From the NCBI GenBank assembly GCA_937958345.1, contig CALGNW010000005.1, forward strand, positions 1 through 43,607: DNA of 43,607 nucleotides, written 5' to 3'. The stretch comes from an uncultured Neomegalonema sp. Its GTDB lineage: Bacteria; Pseudomonadota; Alphaproteobacteria; Rhodobacterales; Rhodobacteraceae. The notes under the pieces were generated by a model. The model was not told where the DNA came from. It saw nothing but the letters and a program-made list of their open reading frames with translations, and made no database searches. A program made the position numbers and the translations under genes. Shown piece after piece: positions 17,125-25,911 of the stretch (position 1 is its first letter; each line of letters opens with the position of its first letter).

Positions 17125-18401
17125 ACGACCTAGACGAACAGGCCCGCGCGATCCTGCGAAAAAACGACCGCGGCGGTTATACCGTCCCGACAGCAAGACT
17201 GTACCCCTATCAGTGGAACTGGGACTCGGCCTTTGTTGCCCTCGGCTTTGCGACATTTGACCGTCAGCGCGCATGGCAGGAATTAGACATGCTGTTGGAG
17301 GGACAATGGCCTAACGGCATGGTTCCGCACATCCTGTTCCGGCGCGACGATCCCGACTATTTTCCGGGGCCGAGTGTGTGGCAGGCCAATCGGGGGCCGA
17401 TCCCGTCGGGTGGTATTTCGCAGCCTCCGGTCCTGTCTTCGATCGTTCAGGCACTTGTTGACACAGGCGGCGAGGCGGATGCGCGGCGCGCCGAGGCCAT
17501 GTTCGATAAACTCTGCCTGTGGCACCGGTGGTGGCATACCGAGCGCAAGCCAAAGGGCTGTCCGGTGGTCGCAACGGTTCACCCGTGGGAAACGGGCCGC
17601 GACAACTGTCCCGACTGGAATATCGGTATGGACGCGATGGCCGTTCATGCCGATCTCGAACCTTACACCCGCATGGACACCCAGCACGCCAATCCGGCGC
17701 AACGCCCCAGCAAAGATCAGTATGACAAGTTCGTCACGATCATAAAGTTCGGGCGCGATTGCGGCTGGGACCAGAGTATCCTGACCAACGAGGGGCCGTT
17801 CCTGATGGCCGACCCCGGCATTCATTTCATCTTGCTGCGCGCAGACCGGGACTTGCAAAAGCTGGCAGCCCGGTTCGGGCGGGGCACGTCCGAAATCGAA
17901 AGCTGGATAGACGCAGGGACAACCGGCAGCGACTACTTTTGGAACGCGCAGGCCAATGCATTCTGCGCGCGCGATGTCCACAGCGGAAAGTTCTCCGACG
18001 GCTTCACCAATGCCAGCGCGCTCTGTTTTTATGCGGATGCCGGTTCCGAAGATCAACGCGCGGCCACCGTCGCTCACATCGAACGTATCGGTGCGGCGGC
18101 AAAATACATGCTCCCGAGTTGGGACCCCGAAGCGCCGATGTTCGAGGCGCAACGCTACTGGTGCGGACCGATATGGACCCAGATGAACTATATCGCCGCC
18201 AAGGGATTGGCCGAGGCAGGGCATGCCGATCTCGCAAGTCGCCTGCGATCCGACTTACGCGCAATGATCGAACAATCCGGTTTCTACGAATGCTTCGATC
18301 CGATGACAGGCGCCGGGTGCATCGGAACTGATTTTTCATGGACTGCCGCGATGTGGTTGACATGGGCATCGCCGACGGCGCTGTCCGCAGGGGAGGCATA
18401 G
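17121..18401 (+). CDS. GH63-type glycoside hydrolase (mannosyl/glucosylglycerate hydrolase-like)
   Basis: A 426-residue enzyme without a signal peptide, so it acts in the cytoplasm on imported substrate. Motifs of the (alpha/alpha)6 clan are clear: PYQWNWDSAFVALGF (about 28-42), HPWETGRDNCPDWNIGMD, ALCFYADAG, QRYWCGPIWTQMNY, and FYECFDPMTGAGCIGTDFSWTAAMWL near the end. This pattern and length fit the short GH63 enzymes that hydrolyse mannosylglycerate or glucosylglycerate, known from Thermus and Mycobacterium; longer GH63 and GH37 trehalase-like enzymes are alternatives. The gene lies inside the ABC operon, with a 4-nt overlap upstream and the ATPase gene starting immediately after its stop. 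It is likely the catabolic step for the transported sugar. Confidence 0.85.
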   Translation: MNDLDEQARAILRKNDRGGYTVPTARLYPYQWNWDSAFVALGFATFDRQRAWQELDMLLEGQWPNGMVPHILFRRDDPDYFPGPSVWQANRGPIPSGGISQPPVLSSIVQALVDTGGEADARRAEAMFDKLCLWHRWWHTERKPKGCPVVATVHPWETGRDNCPDWNIGMDAMAVHADLEPYTRMDTQHANPAQRPSKDQYDKFVTIIKFGRDCGWDQSILTNEGPFLMADPGIHFILLRADRDLQKLAARFGRGTSEIESWIDAGTTGSDYFWNAQANAFCARDVHSGKFSDGFTNASALCFYADAGSEDQRAATVAHIERIGAAAKYMLPSWDPEAPMFEAQRYWCGPIWTQMNYIAAKGLAEAGHADLASRLRSDLRAMIEQSGFYECFDPMTGAGCIGTDFSWTAAMWLTWASPTALSAGEA

Positions 18402-19457
<1,056 letters not shown>

Positions 19458-19462
19458 CTGCG

Positions 19463-20680
19463 ATGGTGCATTTCGATCCGCTGTCGTCCGCTTTCGCCGC
19501 CGATCCCTACAGCGCCTACCGCAAGCTGAGGGAGGCAGACGCGCCCTACTATTATGCGGATCAGGATATGGTGCTGCTGTCGCGGTATGAAGATGTCCGC
19601 GCGGTCGCCGCAAATCCGATGATGGTGCGGTCACTCGACGGCATCGAAACCGGCGCCGAAGCCCGCGAACGGCAAGTGCGGGCAAATTGGCATGACATGC
19701 CTTTCCATGAACGCGTGGTTCAATTCAGCCTGCTGGACAGTGATGGCGCAATTCACCGACGCCTGCGCAAGCAGGTTTTCGGTGCATTCACCAACGCCGG
19801 ACTGGAGGGTATGGAGCCGACCATCCAAGCCTTCGTAGACTCACTTCTCGACGGCCTTGCGGACCATGAGCAGTTCGATTTCATCGCGGATTTTGCCGCA
19901 CACATCCCCGGTTTTGTCATCGGCCATCTGCTCGGCGTTCCGGCGGAACACGCGACGCAACTGCGAGTTTGGTCGGAACAGGTGGTCCAATTCTTTGACG
20001 TTGATCGCAGTGAGGCCCGCAAGGCAACCGCCGAGAACGCGACCCGCGAATTCTACATCTTCCTGTCAGAACTCAAGGCCGCCCGCACACGTTCACCCCG
20101 CCGCGATCTTATCTCGAAAATGATCGCAGACGAACAAAACGGCCTCTACACCGAAGATGAGTTCATTTCGACATGTATGCTCATCCTGATGGCGGGGCAT
20201 GGGTCGACCATCGACGTGCTGGGCACAGGAATGTACGCGCTGCTGACCCATCCCGCAGCAACCGCTAACCTCCGGCGCGATCCGTCCGCCCTGCCCCGGG
20301 CGATCCAGGAAATGTTCCGTTACGAGGCGCCCTTGCCCTTCTTTCACCGGCACGCTCTCAGCGAGACATCCCTGCGCGGTCATACCTATCCTGCCGGAAC
20401 CACGTTCGGCCTGCTATACGGGGCCGCCAATCGTGACCCGGATATATTCGACGCACCTGATCGATTTGACATAGACCGGCAGCCGAACCGCCACCTCGCC
20501 TTTGGCCTCGGCGCGCATTTATGTCTCGGAAACAACCTGGCCCGTCTGAATATGCGCGTAATCTTTGAGACATTGCTGGCACGCTTTCCCGCCATCGAAC
20601 TTGCTGGGGATCACGTGACCTACAAAGCCGGGCTGTCAGTGCGCGGCATTAAGACACTGCCGGTTTCGACCTCGGCGTAA
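19463..20680 (+). CDS. Cytochrome P450
   Basis: A 405-residue soluble bacterial P450. The I-helix has AGHGST (244-249, where the oxygen-activating Thr is expected), K-helix E283-M-F-R286 (ExxR), and the heme loop FGLGAHLCLGNNLAR with the proximal Cys at 354. No membrane anchor or redox fusion is seen, so separate ferredoxin and reductase partners are needed, and none is visible in this window. It is the last gene of the sugar operon, with 5 nt to the ATPase gene, suggesting that its substrate is linked to the imported compound. Family and substrate cannot be assigned from sequence alone. Confidence 0.95.
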   Translation: MVHFDPLSSAFAADPYSAYRKLREADAPYYYADQDMVLLSRYEDVRAVAANPMMVRSLDGIETGAEARERQVRANWHDMPFHERVVQFSLLDSDGAIHRRLRKQVFGAFTNAGLEGMEPTIQAFVDSLLDGLADHEQFDFIADFAAHIPGFVIGHLLGVPAEHATQLRVWSEQVVQFFDVDRSEARKATAENATREFYIFLSELKAARTRSPRRDLISKMIADEQNGLYTEDEFISTCMLILMAGHGSTIDVLGTGMYALLTHPAATANLRRDPSALPRAIQEMFRYEAPLPFFHRHALSETSLRGHTYPAGTTFGLLYGAANRDPDIFDAPDRFDIDRQPNRHLAFGLGAHLCLGNNLARLNMRVIFETLLARFPAIELAGDHVTYKAGLSVRGIKTLPVSTSA

Positions 20681-20752
20681 TGGCCGTTTCACAAGCCAAC
20701 TGCACAGCGTCGTTGCCTCATCTGAATATGATTCTAAACGGTCTACCCTCTT

Positions 20753-20890
20753 GAATTTACTCAAATTCGTATTTTTCATTGAATTGCTAAAATTTTAGGC
20801 AATTAGATTAAGTAATGTTTTTCAATACCATAGCGCCTTTTCCGTACAATTAGGTAAAATTTACCGCCTGGCCCCTTTGACAAATTGTCA
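20753..20890. promoter_or_regulatory. AT-rich leader with four short palindromes
   Basis: Within an AT-rich 190-bp stretch lie inverted repeats at 20753-20768 (GAATTT/AAATTC), 20782-20804 (AATTGC-core-GGCAATT around TAAAATTTTA), 20853-20865 (GGTAAA/TTTACC) and 20878-20890 (TGACAA/TTGTCA). The last overlaps a TTGACA -35-like hexamer (20877-20882). They precede the hypothetical gene at 20924 and may be binding sites of one or more regulators; no known box fits exactly. Confidence 0.45.
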
Positions 20891-20923
20891 CATAAACCCC
20901 TTATTCCTTTTATCGAATGAAAG

Positions 20924-21334
20924 ATGTGCGGGGGCACCACTGTTAAGGCCCGAACAATGTTTCACTCCCGACTGAATATCCCGATTGAGAAAATGCCTAG
21001 TGCACAACTCAATACAGACCCCGAAGAAACACGTAAAAGGCTCGTCGCGACGGCTCAACGCGCGGCGCTTGAGAACAAAATCTGCGCACGAGAAGAAGCG
21101 ATGCGCGGGTCATTCCGGTTTGCAAAAATTCACGAAGCGGCCAGCATCGAATACGAACAGGATGCACTGGCGATGGCTGATGCGCACATGCCGCCTCATC
21201 ATCCCATCACCCACTACATGGAAACCGCGAACTCATACGATCGCTACGATGAGCGCCGACGGAAGGAAAAAGACAAAGACCGCCAACTGACCTTCGGTCG
21301 GTTAAACGGTTCGGCCCATCGGACCGGAACGTAA
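20924..21334 (+). CDS. Hypothetical protein, charged and helical
   Basis: I do not recognise this 136-residue protein. It is hydrophilic, without signal peptide or membrane helix. The middle (ETRKRLVATAQRAALENKICAREEAMRGS) looks like a charged amphipathic helix, and the tail DRYDERRRKEKDKDRQ is a basic/acidic stretch. The ATG at 20924 has no clear ribosome site; the ATG at 20957 (MFHSRLNIP) follows AAGG by about 8 nt and may be the true start, giving 125 residues. The upstream region is unusually AT-rich with several palindromes. It ends 8 nt before the convergent VanZ-like gene. Confidence 0.55.
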   Translation: MCGGTTVKARTMFHSRLNIPIEKMPSAQLNTDPEETRKRLVATAQRAALENKICAREEAMRGSFRFAKIHEAASIEYEQDALAMADAHMPPHHPITHYMETANSYDRYDERRRKEKDKDRQLTFGRLNGSAHRTGT

Positions 21335-21342
21335 CGACCGCG

Positions 21343-21738
21343 TCAGCTTCGGGGAAACAATACCCGCCTCGCGATCAGCGAGGCGGCAACGCCTGCAAAC
21401 GCGCCGCAAGCATTTGCGAGGCCGTCATACCATTCGAACGAGCGCCCGAACTCCATGACACCCTGGGCAAACTCAAGGCTCATTCCAAACAGCGGCATCG
21501 AAATCAACAAGGCGTGTCGACGCTCCGGCCATCCTGTTCCGCCGAGCAGCCCCAGGCCAAAATACGCTATAAAATGCAGAACCTTATCATCCCACGTACC
21601 GCTCACCGGAATCGCTTCTGATGGCATAACGGTTGCTGCGACGACGACGATTAAGGCCGCAAAAAATAAGAACTGAACGGTGCGGAGGGTCGAGTCCCGA
21701 CCTGCAAACGGCATTGGCAAAACGTATACATTCCCCAC
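21343..21738 (-). CDS. VanZ-like small membrane protein
   Basis: A 131-residue protein with about four membrane helices and the VanZ-type pattern WDDKVLHFIAYFGLGLLG followed by SLEFAQGVMEFGRSFEWYDGLANACGAFAG (the KxxHFxxYfxLg...E..Q...R..d..D..aN..G signature). VanZ relatives are of uncertain function; some affect antibiotic resistance or envelope properties. The GTG at 21738 gives the longest product, and the ATG at 21714 is a good alternative. It lies 15 nt after the upstream membrane hydrolase-like gene and is probably cotranscribed with it. Confidence 0.75.
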   Translation of the reverse strand: MGNVYVLPMPFAGRDSTLRTVQFLFFAALIVVVAATVMPSEAIPVSGTWDDKVLHFIAYFGLGLLGGTGWPERRHALLISMPLFGMSLEFAQGVMEFGRSFEWYDGLANACGAFAGVAASLIARRVLFPRS

Positions 21739-21753
21739 GCGGTGATACGGCGG

Positions 21754-22326
21754 CTAACCGGAAAAAAGGTGGAAGCCAACTGCGAATGTAAACTCGACTA
21801 CCAACCCGACGGCGATCGCGCCGCGCGCAACACTCCCCTTGAACCGGCGCAAAAGTATGACCGCCAGCGCCAAACACAGACCCGCCTCCAGCAAACCGGC
21901 CTCAAACCCATGATGGTTCGGGTCCCAATAACTGACGGGACTGACATAAATCCAATCGGTAAACGGCCAAAAGTGCGGGTGTCCGTCATCGTTGTGCAGC
22001 GGCAGGTCAAGCAATGCATGAACCATGGCCGCGAGCCCGAACGCCCACAGCCAGTCAATGCGCAGCAAAAGTCCGAGTCCTAAAATCAGGGCGAACATCG
22101 GTGCGGAATTATTGATCGCGAAGATTTCCTGCCAAAAGGCCGAAAAATACGCCTCGCTGAAAATCTTTTCGAGGTTGAGACCATTTACCCACCGCTCCCA
22201 TGCAACCATGACGAACATCATCAGATCGGGGAACACAGCACCGAAAATCAGTGCAGCGTTGCGCGCTTTCGCGTCGGGTTTCGCGGCAATCGCTGCTGCA
22301 AGGAAGATATGTGCTGGCGTATTCAA
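21754..22326 (-). CDS. Membrane-bound metal-dependent hydrolase-like protein (YdjM/DUF457-like)
   Basis: A 190-residue protein beginning NTPAHIFLAAAI, with early conserved H, then GAVFPDLMMF, MVHALLDLPLHNDDGHPHFWPFTDW and a C-terminal set of helices. The His/Asp positions (PAH, FPD, H-x3-D, HxHFWPF) are those of the inner-membrane predicted metal-hydrolase family, LexA-regulated in some enterobacteria; the chemistry is not established. The start is a TTG preceded by GAGAAG, since no ATG fits. It is followed on the same strand by the VanZ-like gene. Confidence 0.7.
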   Translation of the reverse strand: MNTPAHIFLAAAIAAKPDAKARNAALIFGAVFPDLMMFVMVAWERWVNGLNLEKIFSEAYFSAFWQEIFAINNSAPMFALILGLGLLLRIDWLWAFGLAAMVHALLDLPLHNDDGHPHFWPFTDWIYVSPVSYWDPNHHGFEAGLLEAGLCLALAVILLRRFKGSVARGAIAVGLVVEFTFAVGFHLFSG

Positions 22327-22436
22327 TGACTTCTCACAAACGATGGGAAATGGGCAAACGAGGGCGTGATTTGGGTGGCGGCACGTGCGAATAGTACTAA
22401 ATGTCGCACATCATTGGTTGAAAAGGAGTCCCCAAA

Positions 22437-22901
22437 ATGCGTTCACGTTATGCCGTCCTGGCCTTCGCAAGTGCCGTTGCCACTCTGACGCCGGCGCTGG
22501 CCGATGATGTCGACGACGCGATCAAGGCCCGCCAAGGCTACTATCAGGTTGTCAGCCACAATTCCGGGGCGCTTTTTGCCATGGCGAAGGGCGGGATTGA
22601 GTATGATGCGGACAAGGCGCTCGCTCATGCAAAGAACCTCGATGCTCTGGCCAACATGAACAACTCCAGCATGTGGATGCCGGGTTCGAGCAAAGAGGAC
22701 CGCAAGGGCAAAACACGCGCCCTGCCCGTTATCTGGACCACCTTCCCCGCGATTGGCGAGAAAGGTCAGGCATTTAAGGATGCAACGGCAAACCTGGTCG
22801 CCACTGCGGGCGACGGCATCGACAGTCTTCGCGCAAATGTCGGCCCGCTCGGCGCATCGTGCAAAGGGTGTCACGAGACCTATCGCGCGAAGGATTTCTA
22901 A
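22437..22901 (+). CDS. Cytochrome c' (periplasmic, class II)
   Basis: A 154-residue protein with a signal peptide (about 1-22, TPALA/D) and a single C-terminal heme motif CKGCH (142-146) followed by ETYRAKDF, exactly the class II/cytochrome c' layout of a four-helix bundle with heme near the C-terminus. These proteins bind NO or CO or serve in nitrosative-stress protection and electron transfer. GGAG 9 nt upstream supports the start. The b561 gene starts 2 nt after the stop, a common pairing in proteobacteria. Confidence 0.92.
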   Translation: MRSRYAVLAFASAVATLTPALADDVDDAIKARQGYYQVVSHNSGALFAMAKGGIEYDADKALAHAKNLDALANMNNSSMWMPGSSKEDRKGKTRALPVIWTTFPAIGEKGQAFKDATANLVATAGDGIDSLRANVGPLGASCKGCHETYRAKDF

Positions 22902-22903
22902 GC

Positions 22904-23518
22904 ATGTCAGCGGCGACGCCCGGGCCGGAAGGTTCGGGCGATACGATGGAGCAACGGCGCGTCTGGGATCTGCCAACGCGCTTGTTTCACTGGGCGTTGG
23001 TCGGCACTGTTGCGACCGGACTTTACCTTGGCGAGTACCGCAGTTTCACGACCATCGAACTGCACTTTTATTTCGGGTATGCGACGGCGGCACTTCTTGC
23101 CTTTCGGGTTCTGTGGGGCGTCATCGGTCCGCGTCCTTCGCGCCTGAAATCATTACTGCCCTCGCCTAAGCGGTTGTTTTCATACCTTTCCCGTGTCGGG
23201 CGGCGTGAGCCGAGCGGGACCGAGGGTCATAACCCGCTCGGAGGGTTGTCGGTTGTGGCCATGCTGCTCGCGTTAAGCGTGCAGATTGTGACCGGACTTT
23301 TTGCGCAGGATGACGGGCTTTTCTCCGAGGGTCCGCTGGCGGAATACGTTTCCGACTCGACGATTTTGACTATGAATTCAATTCACTACATCACATCGCG
23401 GGTAATCCTCGGGCTGATTGCCCTGCATATTGCGGCGATCCTTTTCTACTTGGTTTGGAAGCGTGAAAACCTCATCAAACCAATGGTTTCAGGCCGCAAG
23501 TGGGTCAGGCGCCGCTAA
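22904..23518 (+). CDS. Cytochrome b561-family membrane protein
   Basis: A 204-residue protein with four predicted membrane helices. RVWDLPTRLFHWALVGTVATGLYLG at the start and HYITSRVILGLIALHIAAILFYLVWKREN near the end supply the histidines that ligate heme in prokaryotic b561/Ni-Fe-hydrogenase cytb-type proteins. It probably passes electrons between the quinone pool and the cytochrome c' encoded directly upstream. The start (22904) was chosen because it directly follows the cytochrome c' stop. Its last 4 nt overlap the convergent transglycosylase gene. Confidence 0.88.
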   Translation: MSAATPGPEGSGDTMEQRRVWDLPTRLFHWALVGTVATGLYLGEYRSFTTIELHFYFGYATAALLAFRVLWGVIGPRPSRLKSLLPSPKRLFSYLSRVGRREPSGTEGHNPLGGLSVVAMLLALSVQIVTGLFAQDDGLFSEGPLAEYVSDSTILTMNSIHYITSRVILGLIALHIAAILFYLVWKRENLIKPMVSGRKWVRRR

Positions 23519-24231
23519 AGCGAAGCCATGGTGATGATTTTGCTGACATAATTTTTCGTCTCGCGGATATTCGGCACACGTCCCAGACGGGCAACCCGCG
23601 TCGGCCCCGCATTATAGGCCGCCAGCGCCAGTTGCCACGTTCCGAACCGCTCGTACTGCAACCTCAGATAGCGCGCGCCACCGACAAGGTTTTGCATTGG
23701 ATCATGGGGGTTTACCCCGAGTTCTTTAGCCGTCGCAGGCATCAACTGGGTTAAACCGATTGCGCCGACGTGACTGCGCGCGTTGGGGTTGAACGAGCTT
23801 TCGGCATGCACCAGCGCGAGAAACAGCTCGGGGGGCACGCCCTGCCGGATTGCGATGTCCGCGGCGGCGGATTGCAGCGCGCTCTTGCGGGTTTTGCGAA
23901 GTGTTTCAGGCTTTTGGCGCGGCATCGGGTCCACACGGGGCAGCGGTGCAAACACATGCTGCGACAACGCATCCAACCGCGCGCCATAGGCCGGACGCAC
24001 CGGTGTATTCACACTTTGTTCCATATAATTCAGAGACTTATACGCCGTCCCGTCCAGATGCAGCGCGCGATCGGACAGTCCGCCCTCCTGCACCCGTGCG
24101 ACGCCATGCGCGACCGGCAGCATCATCGCGAAGACGAGCGCGGCGGCCATCAGGCCTCCGCCGGAAAGGGTGTCTAGCGCCGTGCGGGGCTGGGCGGCGG
24201 CACGGGGGGCGACTTTACAGTTCTGAGCCAT
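23515..24231 (-). CDS. Lytic transglycosylase (SLT domain)
   Basis: A 238-residue protein with an N-terminal hydrophobic segment (about 27-45, LMAAALVFAMMLPVAHG) acting as a signal anchor, a linker, and a C-terminal SLT catalytic domain (about 135-238). The catalytic Glu lies in ALVHAESSFNPNARS, followed by GAIGLTQLMPATAKELGV, NLVGGARYLRLQYERFG and LALAAYNAGPTRV. It cleaves peptidoglycan between MurNAc and GlcNAc in the periplasm. A GAAC-N7-GAAC box lies 29 bp upstream of its ATG, suggesting SOS control. The ending overlaps the b561 gene by 4 nt. Confidence 0.92.
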   Translation of the reverse strand: MAQNCKVAPRAAAQPRTALDTLSGGGLMAAALVFAMMLPVAHGVARVQEGGLSDRALHLDGTAYKSLNYMEQSVNTPVRPAYGARLDALSQHVFAPLPRVDPMPRQKPETLRKTRKSALQSAAADIAIRQGVPPELFLALVHAESSFNPNARSHVGAIGLTQLMPATAKELGVNPHDPMQNLVGGARYLRLQYERFGTWQLALAAYNAGPTRVARLGRVPNIRETKNYVSKIITMASL

Positions 24232-24692
24232 TTCAACATCCTACGTCTAATTCCTAAGATGTTCTTTTAGTGTTCGATGAACGATCCCGAGTCAACACCT
24301 TTTGTTCCCATACGGATGATCGACGCGCAAACGAGAACAAAAAGCGCCCATATCCTGCGGTTTCGGACCATCCGGCCTCCGCAGAAATTTTCGTCCCTGC
24401 TCTGCCATCGGGATAAAAATTTACGAAAATTTTTAGAATCGCCGCGTCCGGCATCACCGATTCTCTTCCCCGCGGCGCGACGGAAAACCCGTGAAATCCG
24501 ACGCAAAACTCTGAAAGCGTCAGGGAAAACCCTTCAAAACCCGCTGAAATCTCTGAAATTCGGCATTCAAACCTGTAAAATCCCGCAAAGCCCGCTCATC
24601 TGGGCCAATCGCCGCGTCGAACTGGCGCTATGGACCGCCGCAAAACGCCCTACGGTCGAAAGCACAACTTCTGATCCGGGGAACAAGCGATC
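24232..24692. other. Non-coding interval between transglycosylase and MFS genes
   Basis: 461 bp with no credible gene. It holds the LexA-like box at 24261-24275, a partial GTTC-GAAC palindrome beside it (24272-24282), an AT-only-armed inverted repeat at 24415-24434 (AAAAATTT/AAATTTTT), and a stretch with repeated CTGAAA and AAAACCC words at about 24500-24590. A 161-codon open frame exists but is basic, without homology-like motifs, and runs into the MFS gene in another frame. Confidence 0.6.
24261..24275 (-). promoter_or_regulatory. LexA (SOS) box GTTC-N7-GTTC
   Basis: GTTC TTTTAGT GTTC on the plus strand (GAAC-N7-GAAC on the minus strand) is the direct-repeat LexA motif of alphaproteobacteria. 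Its edge is 29 bp from the start codon of the lytic transglycosylase, where it would cover a promoter. The divergent MFS gene is 418 bp away and is a less likely target. Confidence 0.65.
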
Positions 24693-25868
24693 ATGTCGAG
24701 GCCCGTCGTTCTGGCGCTCTTTTTCCTCGCCGCATTCCTGCAATCGGGAACCTACGGCCTGACATTTCTGTTGCCCGAACTTTTTGCCCAATTCCAAGCG
24801 GACGAAAAAGACGTTGGCGCAACGCTGATGGTCACGGCCTTGGTCACGCTGGTGACGGTTTACTTTTCGGGGCATCTGTCCGATGCCCTGGGCCGGATGA
24901 CGACGCTCGGGATCTCGGGCTTGGCGATTACGGTTTCGCTGACGCTTTACAGCACCGCCTCCGGCATCGGCCCTGCCCTCTTTATCGCCAGCGCGCTGCT
25001 CGGGTTCGGCTGGGGGCTGATGTACACGCTGGCGCCGGTGGTTCTGACTCGGCTCAGCGGCCCGGATAACCGCGTTCGTATGTTCTCGCTGTACTCGGTT
25101 TTTCTAATGGCGGGGTTTGGCCTGTCGCCGGTTTTCGGATCATGGATGCACGGGGCGGGTTACGGCATCCGCGAAGCGTTCAGAGTCGTCGCTGTCTTTT
25201 GCGCGATCAGCGGCACGCTGTTTCTGTTGCTGCGAAAACCGATTGCGCGGCACGCCGCCGCCGAACCGGCAAGCGCACGCTCTCGGTTGTCGTTCTATGC
25301 CGTTGCCGCAATCTTCCGGTCAAAGGGCCGGTGGCCCGTGATCATGGTGTGCCTCGGGGCGGCTGTGTTTGCGGGGGTGAACAATTTTCAGACCTCGATT
25401 GCCGGAGCCGAGGGACTGAACTACGCCGACTATTTTCTGGTTTACACGATCACGACAATCATCTGCCGCGTCGCCTTTGCGGGGTTCAGCGGCGGGCCGT
25501 CGCCCTACCGCATTATCGCGCTGCTGCAATACATCATGTGTGCGGGCGTGCTGTTGTTTCTGTTCATCGGCGGCAATCAGGCACTCTACATCGCCTGTGC
25601 CGTCCTCTTCGGTATCGGGTATGGCGCATCTTATCCCATACTGGCGGCGATGACCGCGAATGATGCGGACGCGGACCTCGTGCCGCAAACGCTGCAACTG
25701 TTTGCCCTGACGTATTTCATCGGCATCTTCGGTTTTCCGTATATCGCGGGCTGGCTGATTGTTGACGTCGGCATCGGCGCGATGCTGATCTGTGTGGCCT
25801 GTCTCGCGGCGACAGAGGCAACGATGGCCCTGATACGCTCCCGAACCGGCACAAAGCCAAACGCCTGA
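24693..25868 (+). CDS. MFS transporter
   Basis: A 391-residue, twelve-helix permease. The MFS motif A region is seen between TM2 and TM3 as GHLSDALGRMTTLG, and GFGWGLMYTLAPVVLTRL is in the TM4 area. The second half begins near PVIMVCLGAAVFAGVNNFQTS. The substrate is not recognisable. The GGGGAACAAG stretch before the ATG is an acceptable ribosome site. The GlcD-like gene follows by 43 nt on the same strand, so the transporter may import a hydroxyacid used by that enzyme. Confidence 0.9.
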   Translation: MSRPVVLALFFLAAFLQSGTYGLTFLLPELFAQFQADEKDVGATLMVTALVTLVTVYFSGHLSDALGRMTTLGISGLAITVSLTLYSTASGIGPALFIASALLGFGWGLMYTLAPVVLTRLSGPDNRVRMFSLYSVFLMAGFGLSPVFGSWMHGAGYGIREAFRVVAVFCAISGTLFLLLRKPIARHAAAEPASARSRLSFYAVAAIFRSKGRWPVIMVCLGAAVFAGVNNFQTSIAGAEGLNYADYFLVYTITTIICRVAFAGFSGGPSPYRIIALLQYIMCAGVLLFLFIGGNQALYIACAVLFGIGYGASYPILAAMTANDADADLVPQTLQLFALTYFIGIFGFPYIAGWLIVDVGIGAMLICVACLAATEATMALIRSRTGTKPNA

Positions 25869-25911
25869 CGCGGCACTGGCAAAGCGGCGTTCGCTGTTGC
25901 AGGGTCAGGCG

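Noticed and set aside
20877..20891. TTGAC-like inverted repeat as an FNR/Dnr box
   Set aside because: Half-sites TTGAC and GTCAC are separated by 5 nt rather than 4 and differ from FNR, NnrR and Dnr consensus.
24415..24434. AT-rich inverted repeat before the MFS gene
   Set aside because: Eight pairs of A/T only, with no adjacent promoter or known site; recorded in the non-coding interval but not called.
24277..24762. 161-codon + strand frame upstream of the MFS gene
   Set aside because: Basic, low-complexity translation, no ribosome site, overlaps the MFS start in another frame.
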